A stretch of 64,000 nucleotides of DNA, taken from Streptomyces rubellomurinus (GTDB taxonomy: Bacteria; Actinomycetota; Actinomycetes; Streptomycetales; Streptomycetaceae). Below, one piece after another: positions 1 to 7,562 of the stretch (position 1 is the first letter of the stretch; every line of letters begins with the position of its first letter). A model generated the notes under the pieces. The model ran no database searches and was not told where the DNA came from. It was given only the letters and a program-made list of their open reading frames with translations. Where the stretch lies: the NCBI RefSeq assembly GCF_000961885.1, contig NZ_JZKH01000023.1, positions 1 to 64,000 on the forward strand, written 5' to 3'. A program made the position numbers and the translations under genes.

Positions 1-120
1 CAGGCGTCAGTGGTGCTACCAGAGCACGTCCCACTTTCAGTGGGGAGAGTCCGTGCGACCCGGGCCTGGCGCTCCAGTTCGGACGAGGTCCGGTGCCTTT
101 CTCGGCGCCGGGCCTCGTTC
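1..120 (+). ncRNA. Candidate small RNA, copy 1 (5' end outside the window)
   Basis: Bases 1-76 match 34825-34900 at 72 of 76 positions. They fold into the same two hairpins: GTGCT/AGCAC (13-17 with 23-27) and TCCCACT/AGTGGGG (29-35 with 39-45, loop TTC). One difference between the copies is a compensatory change (pair 32-42 is C-G here, T-A in copy 2). A second keeps pairing (29-45, T-G here, T-A there). A long hairpin follows at 84-117. There is no coding frame that the two copies share in a convincing way. The promoter and first hairpin would lie left of the window. A structured trans-acting RNA is inferred; the family is not identified. Confidence 0.6.
84..117 (+). terminator. Hairpin terminator of sRNA copy 1, also facing the IclR gene
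   Basis: A 14-bp stem (84-97 with 104-117, two T-G pairs) closes a TTTCTC loop and is followed by TTCGCGTTT. It lies at the same place relative to the RNA as the hairpin of copy 2, but its sequence is unrelated. It also lies just past the stop codon of the convergent IclR gene, so it may serve both. Confidence 0.6.
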
Positions 121-176
121 GCGTTTCCCGGCCGCTGCCGGGACCGGGCCGGTCCGGGGCCGGTCTGGGGCCGGTC

Positions 177-983
177 TCAGGCCGGCTGGCGGTCGGAGCC
201 GAGTTCGCGGGAGATCCGCAGGCCGGCCTGGGCGACGACCGGGCCGAGGGCGCGGACGCGGGCGGCGGTCATCCGGGAGGTCAGGCCGGACACCGAGAGC
301 GCCGCCGTCACCTCGCCGGTGTGGTCGAAGATCGGCGCGGCGACGCAGCGCACCTCGGGCTCGTTCTCGCGGTCGTCGATGGCGTAGCCGCGGGCGCGGA
401 TCCTGGCCAGGTCGGCGCGCAGGCGCGGTTCGTCCGCGATGGTCCACGCGGTGACCGGCCGCAGGCCCGCCGCGACCACCTCGGCGACGGCCTCCTCGGG
501 CAGCCAGGCCAGGATCGCCTTTCCGGTGGCCGTGCAGTAGGCGGGCGCCCGGCTGCCGACCCGGGACGCCATCCGGACGTTGGTCTCGTCCTCGACCTTG
601 TCCAGGTAGACGATCCCGGGCGCCTGCCAGACGGTCAGGTGGACGGTCTCGCCCGCCTCGCGCTGGAGCCGGCGCAGGTGCTCGGTGGCGACGCTGCGCA
701 GGTCGAGGGTGGACAGGTAGGCCTGGCCGAGCCGCAGCGAGCCGTGGCCGAGCCGGAACCAGCCGGTCTCGCGGTCCCGGTCGAGCAGGTGCTCGTCGAG
801 CATCGGGCCGGTCAGCCGCAGCACGGTGCTCTTGTTCAGGCCGAGTGCTTCGGCGAGTTGGGCGAGCGGGACGCCGCGGCCGTCGCCGTGGTCGCGGACG
901 TGGCCGAGGACGGCGAGCGCGCGGCGCAGCGAGGAGGACTGGTTGCGTTCCGTCACGGGCTTCTTGGGGGCCGTGTCCGTCAT
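177..983 (-). CDS. IclR family transcriptional regulator
   Basis: A 268-residue protein of normal IclR length. A winged helix-turn-helix occupies about residues 18-75 (LAQLAEALGLNKSTVLRL). The effector-binding domain follows, with typical landmarks GETVHLTVW, the YCTATGKAILAWL stretch and a C-terminal AAPIFDHTGEVTAALSVSG. IclR proteins bind small carbon compounds and usually control a neighbouring catabolic or transport operon. Here the divergent region holds only a fragment of a sugar permease gene, so its original target may have been lost. The ATG at 981-983 is preceded by three tandem 13-bp units whose AGGGA can act as ribosome binding site. The ligand cannot be read from the sequence. 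Confidence 0.93.
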   Translation of the reverse strand: MTDTAPKKPVTERNQSSSLRRALAVLGHVRDHGDGRGVPLAQLAEALGLNKSTVLRLTGPMLDEHLLDRDRETGWFRLGHGSLRLGQAYLSTLDLRSVATEHLRRLQREAGETVHLTVWQAPGIVYLDKVEDETNVRMASRVGSRAPAYCTATGKAILAWLPEEAVAEVVAAGLRPVTAWTIADEPRLRADLARIRARGYAIDDRENEPEVRCVAAPIFDHTGEVTAALSVSGLTSRMTAARVRALGPVVAQAGLRISRELGSDRQPA

Positions 984-986
984 GGG

Positions 987-1025
987 TCCGTTTCCCTGGT
1001 CCGTTTCCCTGGTCCGTTTTCCTGG
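987..1025 (-). repeat. Three tandem 13-bp repeats in the leader of the IclR gene
   Basis: Units 987-999, 1000-1012 and 1013-1025 read TCCGTTTCCCTGG on the + strand; the third has one change. On the transcribed strand each unit carries CCAGGGAAACGGA, so the leader has three potential Shine-Dalgarno-like AGGGA motifs, the last near the start codon. Unit number could change by slippage. Confidence 0.85.
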
Positions 1026-1099
1026 TCGTGATCGGCGGTTGTCTGGTCCAGTGGTGGTCAGAACCTACCCCTTCGCGGGCGGATCACCTCGTCCTCGAT

Positions 1100-1120
1100 A
1101 CAACGTTGTGCACTGCAAAA
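1100..1120. promoter_or_regulatory. Two overlapping palindromes, possible regulator operator
   Basis: ACAACGTTGT at 1100-1109 is a perfect 10-bp palindrome. TTGTGCACTGCAAAA at 1106-1120 is an imperfect one (TTNTGCA-C-TGCANAA). The area is AT-richer than its surroundings. It lies between the IclR gene and the permease remnant, where an IclR or LacI-type regulator would bind. Which protein binds is not known. Confidence 0.4.
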
Positions 1121-1202
1121 CTTCGCGAACCGCCTCTTGTTGGGGCCGATCGCCCACGCCCAACGTCCCTGCGATGGGCAACCTGCCGACGCTGAAGTCC
1201 GG

Positions 1203-1310
1203 GGCGCCATCATGGCCGCCTCCACCCTGATGACCGTGCCGGTCCTCGTCTTCTTCGTCGCCGTCCGACGCCGTCTGGTCTCCGGCCTGGCGGGTGCGGT
1301 CAAGGACTGA
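1203..1310 (+). pseudogene. Remnant of a carbohydrate ABC transporter permease (MalG type), C-terminus only
   Basis: The + frame encodes GAIMAASTLMTVPVLVFF, then VRRRLVSGLAGAVKD and a TGA. This is the characteristic last membrane helix and basic C-terminal tail of MalG/LacG-type sugar permeases, which end in forms like VAGLTAGAVKG. The upstream sequence does not continue the permease, and the EAA loop and other helices are absent. Only about 35 of roughly 280 residues remain. A deletion next to the IclR gene is inferred. It could be expressed as a tiny peptide, but that is unlikely to be functional. Confidence 0.75.
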
Positions 1311-1320
1311 CCGCACCCGC
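1290..1320. terminator. Bidirectional terminator overlapping the permease stop codon
   Basis: Bases 1290-1302 pair perfectly with 1308-1320 (13 bp, loop AGGAC). The stop codon of the permease remnant lies within the hairpin. It also follows the minus-strand YcnI gene. Confidence 0.75.
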
Positions 1321-1344
1321 GGGCGGGGCAGGAGTTCGGGAACC

Positions 1345-2076
1345 TCAGCGGGTGGTGGAGCGCTTGCGCCACCACCAGGCGCCGCCGGCGGCGAGCAGGA
1401 CCACGGCGGCGGCGCCGATGGCGACGGGGGCGGCCGAGGAGGAGGAGTCGTCGCTCTTGGCGGCGGCCGCCGGGGTGGCCGAGGCGGTGATGCTCGGGGT
1501 CACGGAGGGGGCGGCGGACGAGGCGGCGGCCGAGGGGGTGGTCGTCGCGGTCGGGGTGGCCGCGGTGGAGGGGGCGAGCGGGGTGGCGCCCGGCGCGGCG
1601 GCGGCGAGCTTGAGGGTGGGGGCCGGGTGCTCGGGCTCGGTGCCGCCCTGGGGCAGGTCGATCCAGCGGACGATGCTGCCGTCGCTGTAGGTCTCCAGGG
1701 TCTTGAAGACCAGCTCCTTGGCGTCGGGCAGCTGCTTGATGGTGATCTTGTAGACGGCGTCCTTGCCCTGCGGCAGCGCCGCGCCGCCGACCGTGAAGCC
1801 GTCCGCGGTGGCGGCGAAGGTCCAGCCGGCCGGGGCGTCGGCGAGCGTGACGTCGGCCGGGGCGATGCCCGCGGGCAGGACGACCTGGAACTTGGCGAGC
1901 CCGGCGGTGCTCGACTCGGCCTCGGCGGTGAACGTCAGGGTGGCCTTGGCGGCCAGCGCCTGCGCGGTGTCGGACGCCACCTCGACGTGGGCGAAGGCGG
2001 GGACGGCGAGGGCGAGGGCTCCGGCCGCGACGGCCGTGACGGTGGCGGCGCGGGCGGCCAGGCGGGCGGTGTTCAT
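1345..2076 (-). CDS. YcnI-like (DUF1775) exported, membrane-anchored protein
   Basis: A protein of 243 residues. The start is the ATG at 2074-2076, giving MNTARLAARAATVTAVAAG, a signal peptide ending AFA before HVEVASD. An exported YcnI domain covers about residues 30-165 and begins with the histidine left after cleavage, as in YcnI proteins where this N-terminal His helps bind copper. A Ser/Thr/Ala/Pro-rich linker follows, then one membrane helix (about 210-232) and a basic RKRSTTR tail. YcnI proteins are linked to copper handling. The divergent neighbour encodes a Met-rich membrane protein, which fits. The upstream GGAGCG supports this start over longer frames. Confidence 0.88.
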   Translation of the reverse strand: MNTARLAARAATVTAVAAGALALAVPAFAHVEVASDTAQALAAKATLTFTAEAESSTAGLAKFQVVLPAGIAPADVTLADAPAGWTFAATADGFTVGGAALPQGKDAVYKITIKQLPDAKELVFKTLETYSDGSIVRWIDLPQGGTEPEHPAPTLKLAAAAPGATPLAPSTAATPTATTTPSAAASSAAPSVTPSITASATPAAAAKSDDSSSSAAPVAIGAAAVVLLAAGGAWWWRKRSTTR

Positions 2077-2178
2077 GAAACGGCGCTCCGGGGGACAGGG
2101 TGCTGTGGGGGGTGCGAGGGGCGGGTCGGCCCCGTCGCAGCAAGTCGGCCCGAACCGGCAACGAGTTCCCGGCATTCG

Positions 2179-2196
2179 GTGTGATGCGCGTCACGC
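2179..2196. promoter_or_regulatory. Crp-like palindrome between the YcnI gene and the Met-rich membrane gene
   Basis: TGTGATGCGCGTCACG (2180-2195) matches the TGTGA-N6-TCACA pattern of Crp-type sites at 9 of 10 defined positions. It lies in the 202-bp divergent region, 104 bp from the YcnI start and about 84 bp from the other gene. Binding by the streptomycete Crp homologue is an inference. Confidence 0.4.
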
Positions 2197-2278
2197 CCTG
2201 ACGGAACCGGCCGGACGACCTGATTTTGGCCGACCCCGGTCTGTGGCGCGCAAGCTCGGGGTGCGACGATGTGCCGCC

Positions 2279-3070
2279 ATGGACGTGGGTGGAGGAATGC
2301 GCACCGGACGGGCCGCGGTGTTCGCGGCCGTGTCCGTGCTGCTCGCCTCGCTCGGCCACGTCCTGATGTCCGGGACCCCCGTGCCCGCCTGGTCCGCCGC
2401 CGCCGCCCTGGCCGCCGTGTTCGGCCTCGCCCGGCCGCTCGGCGCCCGCGAGCGCGGGCCGCTGCTGGTGACCGGGCTGACGGTCGGCGTCCAGGCCGCA
2501 CTGCACACGCTCTTCGCGCTCGGGCAGGCCGCGGCCGGTTCCGGAACCTCGGCCGGCGGCGACCTGGCCGACCAGTGGGCCCGACTGCTCCTGTGCACCT
2601 CCCATCCCGTGTCGCCCGCCGAGACGGTGCGGATGGCGCAGGCGGCCGGGCTCGGCGACCTGGCCGGTATGCCAGGCATGACCGGTATGCCGGGGACGGC
2701 CGGCATGTCGGGGATGGCGGGCATGCCGGGGACGGCCGTGGGCGCGCACGCCCACCAGCTCGGCACCGTGACGGCCGGGCCCGCGCAGCACGCCGGCGGG
2801 GGGATGACCGGCATGCTGGCGGCCCACCTGCTCGCCGCCCTGCTGATGGGCCTGTGGCTGTCGGCGGGCGAGCGCGGCGCGTTCCGCCTCGGCCGGGCCG
2901 TCACCGCGCGGCTCCTCGCGCCGCTGCTCCTCCTGCTCCGGCTGGCCTGCCCGCCGCACCGGCCGCGCCTGCGGCCCGTCCGCGCCGGTTCCGCCCAGCG
3001 GCTGCGGCAGCTGCTGCTCGTCCACGCCCTCACCTCTCGGGGACCGCCCGCCGGGATCGCCGTCGCCTGA
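2279..3070 (+). CDS. Integral membrane protein with Met/Gly-rich and His-containing loop
   Basis: A protein of 263 residues, not assigned to a family by me. Hydrophobic segments lie near residues 13-30, 38-52, 60-80, 185-200 and 215-232. Between the third and fourth is a loop built on repeats of GMPGM, GMTGM and GMSGM (about residues 133-153), followed by GAHAHQ. Clusters of Met with nearby His are a common way to bind Cu(I). The gene is divergent from a YcnI-type copper protein and is followed by an ECF sigma gene. A second ATG at 2297 follows GGAGGA with almost no spacing, so the start is uncertain. A metal role is inferred. Confidence 0.75.
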   Translation: MDVGGGMRTGRAAVFAAVSVLLASLGHVLMSGTPVPAWSAAAALAAVFGLARPLGARERGPLLVTGLTVGVQAALHTLFALGQAAAGSGTSAGGDLADQWARLLLCTSHPVSPAETVRMAQAAGLGDLAGMPGMTGMPGTAGMSGMAGMPGTAVGAHAHQLGTVTAGPAQHAGGGMTGMLAAHLLAALLMGLWLSAGERGAFRLGRAVTARLLAPLLLLLRLACPPHRPRLRPVRAGSAQRLRQLLLVHALTSRGPPAGIAVA

Positions 3071-3231
3071 CGGCCCTCCCCGGGGCTCCCTCCGCCGACG
3101 CCGTACCCGCTGCCGGGTGCGGCGACGCTGCCGCGCTGCGACCCAGCGACGCTGCGGCGCCGAGGCGCGCCCCGGCACGGTCCTGCGGCCGAGCCGCCGC
3201 TCCCACGCCTCTCCGAGAAGGACTCCCGGCG

Positions 3232-3858
3232 ATGACACCTGCCCTGCCACGCCCGCGTTCCGCCCGATACCGCCACCCGCACGACGACGCCACGATCACC
3301 GCCTGGGCCCTCGCCGCCCGCCACGGCGATCCGGCCGCCGTGGAGAGATTCGTCCGCGCCACCCGCCCGGACGTCCTGCGCTACGTCGCCCACCTGAGCG
3401 GCGAGCCGCAGGCCGCCGACGACCTCACCCAGGACACCTACCTGCGCGCCCTGCGCGGCCTGCACCGCTTCGAGGCCCGCTCCTCCGCCCGCACCTGGCT
3501 GCTGGCCATCGCCCGCCGCACCGTCGCCGACCGCTTCCGCACGGCGGCCGCCCGGCCCCGTCTGGTGGCCACCGACGACTGGCAGGCCACGGCCGAGCGC
3601 GTGCAGGACTGCGACGCGCCCGGCTTCGACGAGGGCCTGGCGCTGGCCGAACTGCTGGAGACGCTGCCCGCCGAGCGGCGGGACGCCTTCGTCCTCACCA
3701 CGATGCTGGGTCTGCCGTACGAGGAGGCCGCCGTGGTCACGGGCTGCCCGATCGGCACCGTACGGTCCCGGGTCTCCCGCGCCCGCACCACCCTGATCGG
3801 GCTCCTCGCGGCGGCCGAACGGGGAACGGACGCGCGCCTCGTCGCCTGCGCGGCCTGA
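3232..3858 (+). CDS. ECF-type RNA polymerase sigma factor
   Basis: A protein of 208 residues. Sigma region 2 lies at about 38-105 (DVLRYVAHLSGEPQAADDLTQ, then TYLRALRGLHRF and RTWLLAIARR). Region 4 lies at about 140-190 (LPAERRDAFVLTTMLGLPYEEAA, then IGTVRSRVSRAR). It redirects RNA polymerase to a small regulon in response to a signal. No anti-sigma gene is next to it; the protein upstream (2279-3070) is a membrane protein and may have that role, which is an inference. The ATG at 3232 has a good GAGAAGGA site 9 bp upstream. Confidence 0.92.
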   Translation: MTPALPRPRSARYRHPHDDATITAWALAARHGDPAAVERFVRATRPDVLRYVAHLSGEPQAADDLTQDTYLRALRGLHRFEARSSARTWLLAIARRTVADRFRTAAARPRLVATDDWQATAERVQDCDAPGFDEGLALAELLETLPAERRDAFVLTTMLGLPYEEAAVVTGCPIGTVRSRVSRARTTLIGLLAAAERGTDARLVACAA

Positions 3859-3947
3859 TCGGCCTGCGCGGCCTGACCGCCGGACCGATCGATCAGCCCG
3901 CCGCCGGGGCGCGCCGGAGCGCGGCATGCCCGGGCGGCGGGCCGGGC

Positions 3948-4775
3948 TCAGCTCCCGAGGAAGTCCAGGAGGTCCTGGTTGAACCTCTCCTTCTCCCCGG
4001 GGACCGCGGCGATGCCGTGGCCGGCGCCCTCGTAGACCTTGAGCCGGGCGTTCGGGACGAGCCGTGCGGCCTTGCGGCTGGTGGCGTCGATCGGCACGAT
4101 CTGGTCGTCGTCTCCGTGGATGATCAGGGTGGGGACGTCGAACTTCTTCAGGTCCTCGGTGAAGTCCGTCTCCGCGAAGGCCGTCGCGCAGTCCACGCCG
4201 GCCTTGATGCTCTGGTGCATGGCCATGAGCCAGTAGGCGTCCTGGTTGCCCTGGGTGACCTGGTTGCCGGGGCGGTTGGCGCCGAAGAACGACGGCGCCA
4301 GGTCCTTCCAGAACTGTGAACGCTCCTTCAGGATGCCCGCCCTGATGCCGTCGATCACCTCGCCCGGCACGCCCTCGGGGTTTCCGGCGGTCCGGCCCAT
4401 CAGCGGCGGGATCGCCGAGAGCAGGAGCGCCCTGCTGATCCGGCCGGTGCCGTGGCGCCCGATGTAGCGGGCGAGCTCGCCGCCGCCCATGGAGTGGGCC
4501 ACCAGGGTGACCTCGTGCAGATCGAGCCCGGTGAGGAGGTCGTTCAGGTCGTCGGCGAAGGTGTCGAAGTCGTAGCCGTCCCAGGGCTGGCTGGAGCGGC
4601 CGTGGCCGCGGCGGTCGTGGGCGATGCCGCGGAAGCCGTGGTCGGCGACCAGCTTCATCTGGTCCTCCCAGGCGTCCGCGTTCAGCGGCCAGCCGTGGAT
4701 GAAGACGACCGGGCGGCCGCTGCCCCAGTCCTTGTAGTGGATCTCGACGCCGTCACGGGTGGTCAGGATGGGCAT
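3948..4775 (-). CDS. Alpha/beta hydrolase, non-heme chloroperoxidase type
   Basis: A protein of 275 residues, the normal length for this subfamily. The oxyanion-loop motif HGWPL is at 27-31 and the nucleophile elbow AHSMGGG puts the catalytic Ser at 95. The acid lies in HGDDDQIVP near 224 and the His in GAGHGIA near 253. These cofactor-free enzymes hydrolyse esters and can perform perhydrolysis, giving haloperoxidase activity. No signal peptide is present, so it is cytoplasmic. The start at 4775 is backed by GAGGAGAA. It stands alone, and the true substrate is unknown. Confidence 0.93.
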   Translation of the reverse strand: MPILTTRDGVEIHYKDWGSGRPVVFIHGWPLNADAWEDQMKLVADHGFRGIAHDRRGHGRSSQPWDGYDFDTFADDLNDLLTGLDLHEVTLVAHSMGGGELARYIGRHGTGRISRALLLSAIPPLMGRTAGNPEGVPGEVIDGIRAGILKERSQFWKDLAPSFFGANRPGNQVTQGNQDAYWLMAMHQSIKAGVDCATAFAETDFTEDLKKFDVPTLIIHGDDDQIVPIDATSRKAARLVPNARLKVYEGAGHGIAAVPGEKERFNQDLLDFLGS

Positions 4776-4987
4776 GGCGTTCTCCTCGTCGGGTGCACCG
4801 GCCGGTGGACGGTCCGGCCCGTACGGCGTGCGGGGCCCGCCACCGATGGACCTGGCGCGCAGCTGGGCGGTGGGGGCGGCGTCCGGCCGCACCCCCACAG
4901 CCATCCTGCGAGCGGCCCCGTGATCCGCAACGCGAACCGTCCGTCGGTGCCACACGTCACCCGGCCGGGCCCAGCCGCCCCGGAGAC

Positions 4988-5596
4988 TCAGCTGACGAAG
5001 CCGATGACGCCGTAGGTGTCGACCTCCCGGGCCAGCCGGAGCCAGCCGAGGACCTCCTGGACGGCCTCGGAGACCGCGCGGTCCAGGGCCGGGGCGGGGC
5101 GGCCCTCGCGTTCGGCCGACTCGAACTGGCGCAGGGCCTCGCGGCAGCGGGCGGGCGACCACTCGCCGCAGGAGAGGTCGGGGCTGTAGGGGAGGCCGGC
5201 GGGGAAGCCGGAGCCGTAGAAGAAGTCCTCGAGCGAGACGGCGGTGATGCCGTGGGCGCGCAGGCCCTCGTCGACCACGTCCAGCCAGCGGCCGCGGAAG
5301 GGGCCGAAGGAGCGGTTGTCGAGGTCGGTGGCGTCGATCGCGCACAGGCGCCGGTAGGCGGAGCGGTACTGGTGGCCGTACTCCTCGTCGTACGGGCCGC
5401 CGAACACCACCGCGCGCAGGGCCTCGCGGGCGGTGGGGGCGCCGTTCGCGATCTCGTCGGCGGACTCCGCGTCGGCGCGGGCGAGTCCGGCGTCGAAGTA
5501 GTCGGCGACCTCGGCGACCACCTCCTCGTCGGCGCAGCCCACGAGCTCGTGCTTGCCCTCGACGTCGGTCAGGTACACGGTCAGGAAGGAACTCAT
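4988..5596 (-). CDS. Conserved hypothetical protein (DUF7691-like)
   Basis: A 202-residue soluble protein beginning MSSFLTVYLTDVEG. The layout (short N-terminal strand, DEEVVAEVADYFD helix, CAIDATDLDNRSFGPF centre, GSGFPAGLPYSPD stretch) resembles actinobacterial DUF7691 proteins as I recall them; that assignment is tentative. There are no membrane segments or known catalytic motifs. No function is claimed. Confidence 0.75.
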   Translation of the reverse strand: MSSFLTVYLTDVEGKHELVGCADEEVVAEVADYFDAGLARADAESADEIANGAPTAREALRAVVFGGPYDEEYGHQYRSAYRRLCAIDATDLDNRSFGPFRGRWLDVVDEGLRAHGITAVSLEDFFYGSGFPAGLPYSPDLSCGEWSPARCREALRQFESAEREGRPAPALDRAVSEAVQEVLGWLRLAREVDTYGVIGFVS

Positions 5597-5645
5597 GACA
5601 GCACCGTAGCGGGGCCGCCGCGCGGGGTCGGGCGGGCCCGCTGCG

Positions 5646-5987
5646 TCAGGCCGAGCCGTGGACGAACGCGTGGGCCTCGCGGGCGAGTTGGGGCCAGGGG
5701 AGGTCGGCGGCCGGGTCGAGGGCGAGCCATTCGCGCATCGGCTTGCCCTTGCCGGCGTCGAAGTGGGCGCCCGCGCCGGCCGCGACCAGGTCGTCCACCC
5801 GGGCCCGGGGCAGTTTGAGGACCAGGCGGCCGGCGGAGAGCATGGCGAAGATGTGGCCGTCCGCCGTGAGGGCGTCGGCGCCGAAGCGGCGGCGGCCGGC
5901 GGCGGGCGGCCGGACGCCCGGGAGGTCCTTCAACTCCTCGACCAGGGCGGCGAATCGGTGCTCGGGGTCGGTCCTGTCGACGGCCAT
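5646..5987 (-). CDS. TfoX/Sxy N-terminal domain protein
   Basis: A protein of 113 residues. The region FAALVEELKDLPGVRPP, then ALTADGHIFAMLSAGRLVLKLPRARVDDLV, matches the small alpha/beta fold of the TfoX N-terminal domain family, in which DGKIFAM-type and LVVKLP-type strands are typical. TfoX in gamma-proteobacteria controls competence. The short actinobacterial versions are stand-alone proteins of unknown role. It starts 1 bp after the stop of the VOC gene, so the two are probably translated together. Confidence 0.85.
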   Translation of the reverse strand: MAVDRTDPEHRFAALVEELKDLPGVRPPAAGRRRFGADALTADGHIFAMLSAGRLVLKLPRARVDDLVAAGAGAHFDAGKGKPMREWLALDPAADLPWPQLAREAHAFVHGSA

Positions 5988-5988
5988 C

Positions 5989-6738
5989 TCAGGCGGCCTC
6001 CGCGTTCTCGTGGGGTGGCGGGACGGCGACCAGGACGAACACCGCGTCGGCCTCGTCCCCGACGAGCGCGGCGCGGCCGAAGGGCGTCGGCTCGGGGGCG
6101 GTGAGGACGGTGCCGCCGAGGGCGCGCAGCTGTTCGGCGGCGCGATCGGTGTCGGCGGTGCCGAAGTGCGTCAGCCAGCGGGCCGGTTCGTCGGACGGGC
6201 CGAGGCTGCAGACCGGCAGGCCGGTCAGCCGGGCGAGGGTGCGGCCCGCGCGCGGCCGGTCGTAGGTGTAGCCGAAGACGCGGCGGTAGAAGGCGCGGGC
6301 GGCGTCCGGGTCGGGGGAGAGGTGCGCGTTCCAGGCGAGCGTGCCGGGTTCGTTCACCAGCCCCGCGCCGTCGACGGTGTCGCCGCGCCAGAGGCCGAAC
6401 GGCGCGCCGAGCGGGTCGACGGCGATCGCGGCGCGGCCCTGGTCGGGCACCTCGTACGGCTCACGGGCGATCCGGCCGCCGGCGGTGCGGACCAGCGCGG
6501 CGGTGCGGCGCAGGTCGGCGCAGGCCAGCTGGGTGGTCCAGGCGGCGGGCGCGTCGGGCGCCGCCTCGACCGCCGCCACCGGAGCGCCGTACCGGGTGGC
6601 GACCGAGCGGCCGGGGCCGGTCGGCACGAACTCCCAGCCGAACAGCTCGCCGTAGAAGCGCTCCGCCCGGGCGGTGTCCGGCGCCGTCAGGACGACCCAG
6701 CACGGGACGCCCTCGCGGTACCTGCCTGCCTTCGGCAT
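5989..6738 (-). CDS. VOC superfamily protein with two glyoxalase-like domains
   Basis: A protein of 249 residues. Two VOC units are visible, at about 8-115 (CWVVLTAPDTARAERFYGELFGWEF) and 130-245 (WNAHLSPDPDAARAFYRRVFGYTY). Each has the FY-x-ELFGW type helix. Family members include glyoxalases, dioxygenases and antibiotic-binding proteins, so the substrate cannot be deduced. It is first in a two-gene unit with the TfoX-domain protein. Confidence 0.9.
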   Translation of the reverse strand: MPKAGRYREGVPCWVVLTAPDTARAERFYGELFGWEFVPTGPGRSVATRYGAPVAAVEAAPDAPAAWTTQLACADLRRTAALVRTAGGRIAREPYEVPDQGRAAIAVDPLGAPFGLWRGDTVDGAGLVNEPGTLAWNAHLSPDPDAARAFYRRVFGYTYDRPRAGRTLARLTGLPVCSLGPSDEPARWLTHFGTADTDRAAEQLRALGGTVLTAPEPTPFGRAALVGDEADAVFVLVAVPPPHENAEAA

Positions 6739-6829
6739 CCTGCCCTCCGCGCGTCGGCGCCCCTCCCGCCAGCCTCCGTGCCCCGCCGCGCGGCGGCAAC
6801 CGGGGCGCAGCGGTAACCGGGCCCGGGCG

Positions 6830-7471
6830 TCAGGCGACGCCGCGGGGGCGGAACTGGATGCTGATCCGCGGGCCCACCGGGCGGGCGGTCTTGGGGACGG
6901 CGTGCTCCCAGGTGCGCTGGCAGGAGCCGCCCATCACCACCAGGTCGCCGTGCCCGAGCGGGCGGCGGACCACCGGCCCGCCGCCGGAGCGCGGCCGCAG
7001 CGCCAGCGTGCGCGGCTCGCCGACCGACAGGATCGCGACCATGGTGTCCTCGCGGGCGCCGCGCCCGATCCGGTCGCCGTGCCAGGCCACGCTGTCGCGG
7101 CCGTCCCGGTAGTAGCAGAGGCCGAGGGTGCGGAACGGCTCGCCGAGCTCCCGCGCGTAGTGCCGGCTCAGCGCCGCCCGGGCCTCGCCGAGGAGGGGGT
7201 GCGGCGGCTCGGCGTCCGCCGGGTAGGAGGCGAGCAGCCGGGGGACGTCGACCGTCCGCTCGTACATCTCCCGCTGCTCGGCCCGCCAGGGCACGGTCGC
7301 GGCCAGGTGTTCGAACAGCTCGTCGGCTCCGTGCAGCCACCCGGGCAGCACGTCCAGCCACGCCCCGTCGCCGAGCACCATTCGCCGCAGCCCGCCGAGC
7401 GGCCCCAGCCGGGGGCCGCCGGTGTCGGCGTCGTCGAACAGCGACGGCTGGAGGTGGACGGTGCTCCGCAT
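6830..7471 (-). CDS. alkB: AlkB-type Fe(II)/2-oxoglutarate-dependent dioxygenase
   Basis: A protein of 213 residues, similar to AlkB in size. The iron ligands are visible as AWHGDR (the His-x-Asp pair) and the distal His in TWEHAVPK. The 2-oxoglutarate-binding Arg pair is in RISIQFRPRG. LCYYRDGRDSVAWHGD is a hallmark of the family. AlkB removes alkyl groups from 1-methyladenine and 3-methylcytosine by oxidation. The ATG at 7469-7471 gives MRSTVHLQPSLFDD, a typical AlkB N-terminus. No adaptive-response partner gene is adjacent. Confidence 0.93.
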   Translation of the reverse strand: MRSTVHLQPSLFDDADTGGPRLGPLGGLRRMVLGDGAWLDVLPGWLHGADELFEHLAATVPWRAEQREMYERTVDVPRLLASYPADAEPPHPLLGEARAALSRHYARELGEPFRTLGLCYYRDGRDSVAWHGDRIGRGAREDTMVAILSVGEPRTLALRPRSGGGPVVRRPLGHGDLVVMGGSCQRTWEHAVPKTARPVGPRISIQFRPRGVA

Positions 7472-7562
7472 GAGGCCAGCGTACGCCTTGATTCGAACAG
7501 GTGCGCGAATCGGAGGGGAAACTCCCGGCCCGAGGCTCGAGCGGTCTGCCATCCTCGGGCGC

